NCBI GenBank assembly: GCA_022843825.1
Contig: JALHMX010000007.1
Coordinates: 1-64,000 of the forward strand
DNA length: 64,000 nt
Reading direction: 5' to 3'
Source: Pseudobdellovibrionaceae bacterium
Lineage (GTDB): Bacteria > Bdellovibrionota > Bdellovibrionia > Bdellovibrionales > Bdellovibrionaceae
This document shows, one piece after another, positions 53,143 to 61,193 of the stretch; the stretch's first letter is position 1; each line of letters begins with the position of its first letter. Under the pieces are notes generated by a model that was given only the letters and a program-made list of their open reading frames with translations, did not search any database and was not told the origin of the DNA. Position numbers and translations under genes: made by a program.

Positions 53143-53474
53143 TACTTCAGCTGTTCAATTCTTTCTGTCGGAGAGATCACGTCTGTTAGACGCACACCAA
53201 ACTTTTCATTAACAACTACGGCTTCGCCGCGCGCGATAAGCTTGTCATTAACTAAAACCTCCATTGGTTCACCAGCAAGCTTACTTAACTCAATAACAGA
53301 TCCCTGAGTTAGATTAAGTAATTCATTAACTGGCATCTTAGTGCGGCCCAGCTCGACAGTTACGCGCAGTGGAATATCTAATATAAGATTTAGATTTTTA
53401 TCTTTCCCACTGGACACTGTCGGCTCGGGGGCTGAAGTAGTGCTTCCTGCTGCTGGTGCTTGTTCTTCTGACAT
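53142..53474 (-). CDS. fliN: Flagellar switch protein FliN
   Basis: 110 residues. Ala/Ser/Pro-rich N-terminus, then the SpoA domain: [69 protein letters not shown]. Forms the C-ring with FliM; C-ring export dock for FliH. Confidence 0.96.
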   Translation of the reverse strand: MSEEQAPAAGSTTSAPEPTVSSGKDKNLNLILDIPLRVTVELGRTKMPVNELLNLTQGSVIELSKLAGEPMEVLVNDKLIARGEAVVVNEKFGVRLTDVISPTERIEQLK

Positions 53475-53527
53475 TTGATCTCCTTAACTGTTTAAATTAA
53501 AACTTTTCTCAATTATTAATATTTAAA

Positions 53528-54514
53528 TTACTTTTCAATCGCCTTAGTAACCTGAACGGCCACTGATCCATGGTGAACTCCGTAGTGTCCCTTAAATTTT
53601 TTAATTTCCTCTACTAAAACATCCAGTTCACCTGTTGAATCTTGCGTAAGAGGAATAACGTCTCCAACTTTTAAATTCATAAGGTCCTTAAGTTTTATTT
53701 CTGTCTCTCCTAAATTAACTTTAACATCGACGTGGGTCTCAAGAAGTTGCTCTTTAATAATTGAAGTCCATAGTTTTTTATCAGTTTGATCAGATTCCAC
53801 TTGGAATCCCGTAGATAATTTTTGCTTTATAGGCTCAATCGTTGCATACGGCATAACCACTGCGATAGTTCCACTGATATTTTCAAGTTCAACCTCAAAA
53901 GTTGAAGCAATAACGACATCTGTAGGAGGAACAATACCCACGAACTGAGGATTAATTTCTGTTCTCTGAAAAGAGCAATCTATAACTTCAATTGTTGACC
54001 ACGCTGCTTCCAAATCAGTGATGGCCAGCTCAACTACTTTTTTTACTATTTGCAACTCGATAGGAGTAAACTCTTTACCGTCCATTTTAATAAAAGGACG
54101 ATCAGCGCCGCCAAAAAAAGAGTCCACCAAAGCATAGGCAAGCTTAGCCTCTAAGACAAATAAGGCTGAACCCCGCAAGTTATTAAAACGCAATACACTG
54201 ATACACGTCGGAATTGGCAAAGTGTTAATGAATTCGCCGAATTTAATAAATTCAGTCGAAGTTAAGGTGATCGAAGCAATTTTTCTTAAAGCAGATGATA
54301 GTGACACACGAAATGATCGCATAAATTTTTCGTAAATAACCTCTAGCTGAGGAAGTCGACCACGAATAATACGATCCTGACTTGTTAAATCGTAGCTGAT
54401 AACATTGTCATCAGATGCCGTAGCTTTAGTTTTTTTGCCATCTTTGCCAACTTCGCCATCGCCGACTGCAGCTAGTAGGGCATCAACTTCGCTTTGTGAT
54501 AAAACTTGATTCAT
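53528..54514 (-). CDS. fliM: Flagellar motor switch protein FliM
   Basis: 328 residues. N-terminal CheY-binding peptide (LSQSEVDALLAAV), the middle CheC-like domain (LPIPTCISVLRFNNLRGSALFVLE) and a C-terminal SpoA domain (VKVNLGETEIKLKDLMNLKVGDVIPL). Couples CheY-P to motor reversal. Confidence 0.97.
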   Translation of the reverse strand: MNQVLSQSEVDALLAAVGDGEVGKDGKKTKATASDDNVISYDLTSQDRIIRGRLPQLEVIYEKFMRSFRVSLSSALRKIASITLTSTEFIKFGEFINTLPIPTCISVLRFNNLRGSALFVLEAKLAYALVDSFFGGADRPFIKMDGKEFTPIELQIVKKVVELAITDLEAAWSTIEVIDCSFQRTEINPQFVGIVPPTDVVIASTFEVELENISGTIAVVMPYATIEPIKQKLSTGFQVESDQTDKKLWTSIIKEQLLETHVDVKVNLGETEIKLKDLMNLKVGDVIPLTQDSTGELDVLVEEIKKFKGHYGVHHGSVAVQVTKAIEK

Positions 54515-54532
54515 AGGCTCTGCTTCCTTTTA

Positions 54533-55078
54533 TTAATTATAAATAAGTTCCGTAAAATAAACGTTGGCTATTTTTCCCTTAACTAAAAACGTATTAATAT
54601 TGTCACGAATTTCATTTCTTAACTGATCTTTTCCTTCTTTCGTGGCAACTTCTTCATAGGTCTTGCTGGATAAGATAATAATAATAAAATCTCGAATCTG
54701 TGCTTTGCGATTATCAATCTCTTGAATCACGTCTGCGCCTTTAGCCTCGAGTTCCATATTAACCTTCAACACCTTACGACCTTTGGCCCCTGCAAGATTC
54801 ACAATAAAAGTTTCCAAAGGAACAACCTTACCAATTTCCTCACCCTGCTGGGCTTCTGCACCTTGCGCCTTTTGCTCGCCGGCTATAACTTGATCAATGA
54901 CTTTAGAAGGATCTTGATTTTGACTCTGACGAGACTGCATAACCATGAGTCCTACGCCCAGAACCACCAGCATATTCAAAATAACTAACCCAATAAGTAA
55001 TTTCGGTTTGCCTGATGATCCTCCGGTTTTGCCAGATTGTACTGCTACTTCCGTGGTGTTTACTTTATCTTCGGCCAC
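54533..55078 (-). CDS. fliL: Flagellar basal-body protein FliL
   Basis: 181 residues. Gly/Ser-rich cytoplasmic start, one membrane helix (28-46, IGLVILNMLVVLGVGLMVM), and a periplasmic stomatin-like domain with the conserved LRNEIRDNINTFL. Associates with stators and helps torque. First gene of the flagellar operon. No motA/motB adjoining. Confidence 0.93.
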   Translation of the reverse strand: MAEDKVNTTEVAVQSGKTGGSSGKPKLLIGLVILNMLVVLGVGLMVMQSRQSQNQDPSKVIDQVIAGEQKAQGAEAQQGEEIGKVVPLETFIVNLAGAKGRKVLKVNMELEAKGADVIQEIDNRKAQIRDFIIIILSSKTYEEVATKEGKDQLRNEIRDNINTFLVKGKIANVYFTELIYN

Positions 55079-55326
55079 TGCGATCTCCTCGATTTTAGTC
55101 TTTAAGACAATTCGTTAAATTTTGGATACACTTCCATATAAGAATGATGAGCAACGAAAGTGCCAACTGGACCAACGTTTGGAAATTTGAAGTAAAGATT
55201 TTTTTTTCGCCGCGGCGAGAAAACAATTCGATTTGGGGACAGAAGTCTCGGCAAAAAGCTCCAAAAATATGACTTAGTCCAGTTAAGAATTTGTCACTAA
55301 CTAGACCGTACTTTAGTCAAGAACCT
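55079..55326. other. 248-bp gap between suhB-like stop and fliL start
   Basis: No gene. It should hold the fliL operon promoter and the end of the upstream transcript. A 12-bp self-complementary TCGCCGCGGCGA lies at about 55208-55219 beside a run of T on the left. No sigma28 or sigma54 promoter could be identified with confidence. Confidence 0.4.
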
Positions 55327-56178
55327 CTATCGACTTTGGTCTTTAACCAAGGCCAAATCTTTAATAAAAACATCAACAATTTTTTTATTGCCTGCGACGA
55401 GATTACTTTGAAAAGCATCGTATTTTTTACCTGAATAATTGACACACAATCCACCGGCCTCTTCCACCAATAAAATACCTGCAGCTACATCCCAGGGCTT
55501 AATATTTTTCTCCCAGTAAACATCAAAATTCCCCGCAGCCACTTGCGCTAAATCATAGGCTGCAGCTCCGGGACGACGAATGGCTTCTGATTTTTTCACA
55601 AAATGAGTAAAGATTCGAAGCTGTTCATTAATCACTTCCTCATAATCGGCGACAAACCCAGTGGTCATAAATGCTTCTTCTAATTTATCACAGCTTGACG
55701 CTTGAATTTTAGCGCCATTGCAAAAAGCTCCCTGCCCCCGAACGGCCGAGTACGTCTGATTCAATATGGGGACATCGATAATTCCGATTTGAATCTGCTC
55801 ATCAACTTCAAGCGCCAAGGAAATACACCAGATGGGCAATTGATGTAAATAATTAGTTGTTCCATCCAGCGGATCTAAAATCCATCGCGGTTTTTTTGAT
55901 GGCCGCAGAATAACATCAGGATCAACGGCAGCAGTCTCTTCACCTAAAAAGTCATAATCAGGGCAACTCTTTTTTAAAATATTTTTTATAATCTCTTCGC
56001 TGGCCTTATCGGCATCGCTAACTAGCCCCGCCTTGTGCTTACGCTCGACGTTGCTGTTTTTCCCAAAATAATCCAGCAAACACTCTCTGCCGGCAGAAAC
56101 AGCTACTTCAGCGACCTTAAAAGCCGCTTTTATCTCAGCTGAGCTGCTATAACTGGACTTTCCAGTATTGTTTTCCAT
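55327..56178 (-). CDS. suhB: Inositol monophosphatase family protein
   Basis: About 283 residues from ATG 56178, with GGAG six bases upstream; the GTG at 56190 would be a worse start. Mg-dependent phosphatase fold: GEETAA, motif A WILDPLDGTTNYLHQLP, motif B PWDVAAGILLVEEAGG. Acts on inositol phosphates or 3'-phosphoadenosine phosphate; SuhB also takes part in rRNA antitermination in E. coli. The exact substrate is not determined. Confidence 0.9.
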   Translation of the reverse strand: MENNTGKSSYSSSAEIKAAFKVAEVAVSAGRECLLDYFGKNSNVERKHKAGLVSDADKASEEIIKNILKKSCPDYDFLGEETAAVDPDVILRPSKKPRWILDPLDGTTNYLHQLPIWCISLALEVDEQIQIGIIDVPILNQTYSAVRGQGAFCNGAKIQASSCDKLEEAFMTTGFVADYEEVINEQLRIFTHFVKKSEAIRRPGAAAYDLAQVAAGNFDVYWEKNIKPWDVAAGILLVEEAGGLCVNYSGKKYDAFQSNLVAGNKKIVDVFIKDLALVKDQSR

Positions 56179-56266
56179 ATTCTTCTCCACAAATTTGACG
56201 AAAAAACTGTTTTCAGGCTAAAATATAGCAATACTTTAAATATAAGTAAAAGCATAGGAAGCATTT

Positions 56267-56992
56267 ATGTCAGTAAATAAAAATAGAATTATCGAGTTAT
56301 GTTTAGTTTTCTTAATCTCCATTCTTTCTTTTTCGATCGGCACCTTTGTCGGAAAAAAGTATTCTGACAACCAACATCGCTTAGCCTTGTTAGACCCTAA
56401 CTACAAACATGACATCAACGCTGTAACGACAGTGGCAACTACTGAAGAGCCAACGGTGGAAGATCCGGCAACAAATGTAGAAGCTAAACCCGAACTTACC
56501 GACGCTGATGTGGCTCAATTAAACGAAGAAATGAACGAAGAGATCGAAGAAGATCCTTCAGCTTACGATAACTCAGCATTAGTAAAAACCATCAATCCTG
56601 ATGGCACCCCAGTCGCTGAGAAAAAAGAAAAGCCAAAAAAAGAGTCTGTAAAAGCTAAAGCAAAAACTGGCGCAGAAATGGTTCGCGAAGTTGCAAGTAT
56701 CTCTGAAAAAGCAAAGTCCATCGTTCAAGACACTAAAATCGTCGATGGAAAAATGCAGTACACCGTTCAGGTTGGCGCCTATGCCTCTGCCGCTGATGCT
56801 GAAAAAATCGTAAACGGCTTACAAGCCCGCGGTTACAAAGCCACACAAGCTTCAGCCACAGTCAATGGTAAAACCTGGTATCGTGTGCAAGTCGGCTTAT
56901 TCAGTTCCCTCAAAGACGCCCAAGTTTACAAAAAAGAACTTGTCGAACAAAACCGCCTTACCTCCGCAATCATCCAACGCGTCAGCAATTAA
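56267..56992 (+). CDS. SPOR-domain protein
   Basis: 241 residues. One membrane helix near the N-terminus (ELCLVFLISILSFSIGTFVG), an acidic/Lys-rich linker (60-150), and a SPOR domain (about 162-240, YTVQVGAYASAADAEKIV, GLQARGYKATQA, VQVGLFSSLKDA). SPOR domains bind denuded peptidoglycan at the septum. So a bitopic division or wall protein. Two tandem half-repeats begin directly after the stop. Confidence 0.9.
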   Translation: MSVNKNRIIELCLVFLISILSFSIGTFVGKKYSDNQHRLALLDPNYKHDINAVTTVATTEEPTVEDPATNVEAKPELTDADVAQLNEEMNEEIEEDPSAYDNSALVKTINPDGTPVAEKKEKPKKESVKAKAKTGAEMVREVASISEKAKSIVQDTKIVDGKMQYTVQVGAYASAADAEKIVNGLQARGYKATQASATVNGKTWYRVQVGLFSSLKDAQVYKKELVEQNRLTSAIIQRVSN

Positions 56993-57067
56993 AAGGGGTC
57001 AGGCTCCCTTTCTGCTCGCAGTGCGTCTGGAAAAGGGGTCAGGCTCCTTTCCTGTAAGCGGCGTGTC
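56993..57067. repeat. Tandem half elements G1 and G2 filling the gap between convergent stops
   Basis: Two ~38-base units, each AAAAGGGGTCAGGCTCC + CTG-(C/T)-(A/T)AGC-type + GCGTCT/GTGTCT. They run from the SPOR-gene stop (56990-56992) to the convergent kinase stop (57068-57070) with no other sequence between. Same unit as element F. No right arm. Confidence 0.8.
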
Positions 57068-58396
57068 TTAATTAACTAAAATTTTAAACTCTGTATTGTG
57101 GCCAGGCCGCGAGAAAAAAGAAAGCTTAGCATTCATAGCAGCCAAATCTTTTCGCGCATTCCACAGCGCAATGCCGTTACCTGAATAGCTTACGCCAACC
57201 TTACCGTATGACACCTGCTCTTCACCTAGTTTTTTCTGAACAAACTCAGGAATTCCAACGCCGTTATCTAGCACGCGTATTTGATAACCGCCCGAAGCCT
57301 CCGTAGATTCAAATCGAACTTGGATTTTGCGAAGCAATGGATCGGTCGCTTCAACAGAGTTATTAATTAAGTTTTTTATAATTGGATACAAAACTTTTAC
57401 GTTTTTGACTTCATGACTCTTAAGTTTTTCATCGTAGTGAAATTTAATCGCTGCACTATCAACCTGAAGCTCATACTCTTTCTTAATAAGATTACATAGG
57501 CCTTCAATAGTTACTCGCTGAGTACCTGATTTGATCGTATTATTCTTGGCCGTAGCCAAAAGCTCTTCAGCAATATCGTTAATGCGCAACACAACTTGTT
57601 GCTGCAAATCCTTAAGCTCTACATTATCAATTTTATGCGCAATAATATTTAATGAAGAAATCGGCGACCGTATGTCGTGCGCAAGTTTTTGTGCGATTTT
57701 AGTTAAAGACTCCTGCTGTTTCAATTGCGAATTCAAATTTTCATTTAATATAATATTTTCCTTTGCCACTATGAGCTTATTGTAGACTTGATTCAGCTCT
57801 GCAATATCATTAAACAATAAACTCGGCTTTCCATTATCTACATCAGTAGGCAGTCTATTAATAGACTCCGCGATCTGAAGCGCCAGCGATGTCAACTTAT
57901 TGCGAATAATAAGATATACTACAAAAATAGCTATGATAATGAGAAACAGTCCCCACACCATTTGTTGAAAATTAATACTCCAATTAATTTTTATGGCTCC
58001 GAAGCTTTGCCCCGTAGAACTTAATATATCTTTATAAAACTCAAAGGCAGCAAAACTTTTTTCTTTCTTAACTGAACTCGAATTGTTCCGTTTCGAATAT
58101 ACAGCTTGAGAAAATGAGTCGTAAACCTCAAAGCTTAGAATTTTAGAATCCTCTTGCAGATAGCTTAATGTTTTCTGTATTGATACGAGATCACCCGTTT
58201 GAAGGCCCACCAGTAGCGGCTTATGTGCCGTGGTAAGAAACTTATCAATCTGATACTTAGTGTATAAATAATTTCCCGCTAATCCCAATGGAATCATAAT
58301 ACCCATTGCAGCGACAAGTATCTGCGTTAACTTCTTTTGAATATTAAGCTTAAGCCATTTTTCGAGATTCATTGAGTTTGTATTGCTATATTTCAT
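57068..58396 (-). CDS. Membrane sensor histidine kinase
   Basis: About 442 residues. Two membrane helices (about 25-47 and 145-167) enclose a ~100-residue periplasmic sensor, then a short linker, dimerisation domain KIAQKLAHDIRSPISSL (phospho-His), and HATPase with N box IIKNLINNSVEA, G1 DNGVGIP and G2 YSGNGIAL. The His is preceded by Ala and followed by Asp-Ile-Arg, the usual H-box. Start: ATG 58396 or TTG 58402 overlapping the binding-protein stop. No response regulator is adjacent. Confidence 0.88.
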   Translation of the reverse strand: MKYSNTNSMNLEKWLKLNIQKKLTQILVAAMGIMIPLGLAGNYLYTKYQIDKFLTTAHKPLLVGLQTGDLVSIQKTLSYLQEDSKILSFEVYDSFSQAVYSKRNNSSSVKKEKSFAAFEFYKDILSSTGQSFGAIKINWSINFQQMVWGLFLIIIAIFVVYLIIRNKLTSLALQIAESINRLPTDVDNGKPSLLFNDIAELNQVYNKLIVAKENIILNENLNSQLKQQESLTKIAQKLAHDIRSPISSLNIIAHKIDNVELKDLQQQVVLRINDIAEELLATAKNNTIKSGTQRVTIEGLCNLIKKEYELQVDSAAIKFHYDEKLKSHEVKNVKVLYPIIKNLINNSVEATDPLLRKIQVRFESTEASGGYQIRVLDNGVGIPEFVQKKLGEEQVSYGKVGVSYSGNGIALWNARKDLAAMNAKLSFFSRPGHNTEFKILVN

Positions 58397-58398
58397 TA

Positions 58399-59880
58399 TC
58401 AATTCATTTCAATTTTATCGAAATCTAAAGTAATGGTTGCAGGCTGATAACCTAAAGACTTAACAGTGACTGGGTTAAAGTAATAGCTGCCCATCTGTTC
58501 CAATATCGGTATGACAAATCTTTTTTGTATGGCATATGCGGATAGTTTTCGCATATACCCCACTCGCTCACTACTACCACTAGCCTCAGCCGCTTCCGCA
58601 TATAGTTTATCAAAATTTTTATCATTTTGCGCGTTAGCAAATTTATGTAATGGACCTGACCGAAAAGTCCCAAACATTAACAACGGGTCCAAGTTGTCGC
58701 ATATCCTAGAAGAAACTGCAAAAGCAATATCCCTTGCTCTCTCCTTTGATAAAAACTTATCTGAACTAGCGTAAAATTTTAAACTAACTCCTATTTCTAA
58801 AAACTTTTTTTCCATAATTTCCGCAAGGCTTTGCATGTTTTCACTTAGATGATTTGATACTGAAAAGACTTGTACCTTCCATTTTTTCTGTCTTAAACTC
58901 TTCGGTATTTTATCAGCAAATTGTTTTGCTAATGCCATGCTGTAATCGTTTTTTGTATTACTCTTAGACCAAAAGTTAGTGGGCAAAAACTCATAATTTT
59001 TATTAGCATCTCGAAAAAGTGGTGTTAACTCATCTCTATTAACCAAATAAAATAATGCATTTCTAAAGTTTATATCTTTCGACAAATCATTTTCAGTATT
59101 CAGAAAGAAAGCCATTATAGTAACTGGAATCGGAGTTAAATATTTTTTTTCATTTATAATTTTGTTTTGTATAAAACTGATGTCAAAATTTACATTATCC
59201 GTCGCCTTCTTATATAGCTCAATTTGTTTAAACTTAGTATTTGCATGAGCTGATCTTAAAACTATTTTTTCTTCTGTTTCATTGATGACGCGATATTTTC
59301 CAGTTCCTACAGGGTATTTCTTCCAAGTAAGTAAATCTTCCTCGTAAAATCTTTGACTAGTGATCGAAAAGTATGGCCTTGTTAAAGAAAATAAAAACGT
59401 CGGACTTGCGTATCTAAGCTTTACCTCAATAGACAAGTCGTCAACAATCTTTACTCCCTCTACTTTTCTAGATTGATATTTGACGCTCGGAGCAATATTT
59501 TCCGTTCCTACTATCGATCCTAGATAGACGTTAAACAATGAGGCTTTATCAGAAAAAAATCCGCGCAATATAGAAAATTCTAAATCTTTTGAGTTTGGGC
59601 TTGTTCCATCGTGAAACTTTACGTTAGGATCTAATGACAATAAGTAAGTTTTTTTTTGAGAGTTCCATTTCCAGTTTTTTACTATCGATGATTTTAGTTC
59701 AAAATCACTTTCAACCTCTAGATTACTGCCTCTGACATTATAGTTAAAAGTTGATAATATTGTCCCTCCCGCGCCTTCTGTATATATAGGAGCATTATCT
59801 AAAGTCATCAAAATTTTAAGTGTATTCTTAGAATATGCTAAAGTTGTATAGAGAATTACTAGAATGAACACGATCTTCAT
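58399..59880 (-). CDS. Periplasmic solute-binding protein, family 5 (peptide/nickel type)
   Basis: 493 residues with a signal peptide (1-17). SBP family 5 marks: LKSSIVKNWKWNSQKKTYLLSLDPNVKFHDGTSP (the conserved W...F.l..ga.FhDG), YPVGTGKYRV and the final SLGYQPATITLDF. It binds peptides or similar for an ABC importer. No permease or ATPase is near, but the histidine kinase gene follows with a four-base overlap, so it may feed a sensor and not a transporter. Confidence 0.88.
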   Translation of the reverse strand: MKIVFILVILYTTLAYSKNTLKILMTLDNAPIYTEGAGGTILSTFNYNVRGSNLEVESDFELKSSIVKNWKWNSQKKTYLLSLDPNVKFHDGTSPNSKDLEFSILRGFFSDKASLFNVYLGSIVGTENIAPSVKYQSRKVEGVKIVDDLSIEVKLRYASPTFLFSLTRPYFSITSQRFYEEDLLTWKKYPVGTGKYRVINETEEKIVLRSAHANTKFKQIELYKKATDNVNFDISFIQNKIINEKKYLTPIPVTIMAFFLNTENDLSKDINFRNALFYLVNRDELTPLFRDANKNYEFLPTNFWSKSNTKNDYSMALAKQFADKIPKSLRQKKWKVQVFSVSNHLSENMQSLAEIMEKKFLEIGVSLKFYASSDKFLSKERARDIAFAVSSRICDNLDPLLMFGTFRSGPLHKFANAQNDKNFDKLYAEAAEASGSSERVGYMRKLSAYAIQKRFVIPILEQMGSYYFNPVTVKSLGYQPATITLDFDKIEMN

Positions 59881-60037
59881 ATCCCCGCCTTAATAGAAAC
59901 TAAAAATATAAACATATATTAAAAAACTATAGTAACACACTGAAAATATTGCAATAAAACGGACAACTTGTGAAAACTAAATAATGGGATTTAAAAACAT
60001 ATATGTTGTTGTTTATATTTATTTCACGATAATAAAC

Positions 60038-61168
60038 CTAATCTAACCAAAGAGCGCTTGCTGAAGAAATTCTGCCTGATTTTCCAGGCTCATGTTTGTA
60101 TACATTGTCGGTAATCGAGTCAGCATCTATCCAGCCATCATTGTTCATTTTTTGCCACTCTTCACCCCAGGAGTTATGCACCTTAAAGACATCTTTACAT
60201 TGAGTGTTTGAACCTTTTACGCACACTTTTTTGTAACCAGAAATTACTACCGAGTGACCTAGTTTGCATTTTTCACTACTGTCGTAGGCCATACACAAGC
60301 TGGGATACAAAACTGGCTTACCTCGCCCCAATATATCGATAATCTTTGTCTTAAGATCAGCTGATGTAGCTGTAGATCCATCTATCGGATAAGCCATAGC
60401 ATCATAGGGCGACGGAAACCTTTTCATATCACATCCACTAAAAAATAGTGCATACAAAAATTTATCATAAGAATCTCTAGTGAGTGCTTTTTTTAAGCTT
60501 GCAAGATTTGCATTCAATCCAGCCTTAGAGTTAATCTCATTAATACAGTCACTACAATCAAGTATATCTGCTTCGGTTTTCCCCTTATTTGAGTCATACA
60601 TCTTTTTTAAATATGCAAAAAATTGATCCCTTTTTTGTAAGCCCTCTGTCCCGCTAGTGCTAAAACTATTCACTAATCGATCAAATGGTTTACATGATTC
60701 TAATATGAAATCTCCTCCGTTTATTTTTACCCTGTTAAGAATGTCATACATACTGCTTGCCTTATCTTGATTGGGCTGAAAAGTGCGCTTAACTTCTGGG
60801 TCTTGATGCGTGTATATCATAGCACCAAAGTAAGATATGGCTTTGTCCGCAGGCGGAGAGTTACAATCAATGATGTTATTTTTATCTCTATTACATGCAT
60901 ACCATTGCATCAGTGCGGCCATGCTAAAGGCCCGACATTCGCCTAGTTCATCTTGAGTTTTTACAGGAGGCATATTAGGTATAATCACAGTGCTATCTTT
61001 TACCTCCTGGTAAACAACGGTAGGCTTAGGATTAGCCCTGGATATATCGTCGCCTTGTACATAAACTGGAATAAATGGACTGATAGGTTCAGCTAACACA
61101 GCACTAGATGATAAAATAACTGTGCCGGACAAAAGTAGTAAGCTTAATTGTTTTGTTAATTTATGCAT
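60038..61168 (-). CDS. Secreted papain-like (C1-type) cysteine peptidase
   Basis: 376 residues. Signal peptide (1-26). The active site is variant: KTQDELGECRAFSMAAL supplies oxyanion Gln72 and Cys78 (ECRAFS instead of the usual CGSCWAFS), His305 lies in CKLGHSVVISGY, and Asn332 in VHNSWGEEW. All catalytic positions are present. Many extra cysteines. Probably degrades protein outside the cell or in prey periplasm; inhibitor propeptide not obvious. Divergent from the metallopeptidase gene with only 25 bases between. Confidence 0.85.
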   Translation of the reverse strand: MHKLTKQLSLLLLSGTVILSSSAVLAEPISPFIPVYVQGDDISRANPKPTVVYQEVKDSTVIIPNMPPVKTQDELGECRAFSMAALMQWYACNRDKNNIIDCNSPPADKAISYFGAMIYTHQDPEVKRTFQPNQDKASSMYDILNRVKINGGDFILESCKPFDRLVNSFSTSGTEGLQKRDQFFAYLKKMYDSNKGKTEADILDCSDCINEINSKAGLNANLASLKKALTRDSYDKFLYALFFSGCDMKRFPSPYDAMAYPIDGSTATSADLKTKIIDILGRGKPVLYPSLCMAYDSSEKCKLGHSVVISGYKKVCVKGSNTQCKDVFKVHNSWGEEWQKMNNDGWIDADSITDNVYKHEPGKSGRISSASALWLD

Positions 61169-61193
61169 ATCTTATTGATAACATTATAGCAGT

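Noticed and set aside
55200-55230. Terminator around TCGCCGCGGCGA
   Set aside because: The stem has no loop and the T-run is on the wrong side for the upstream - strand gene.
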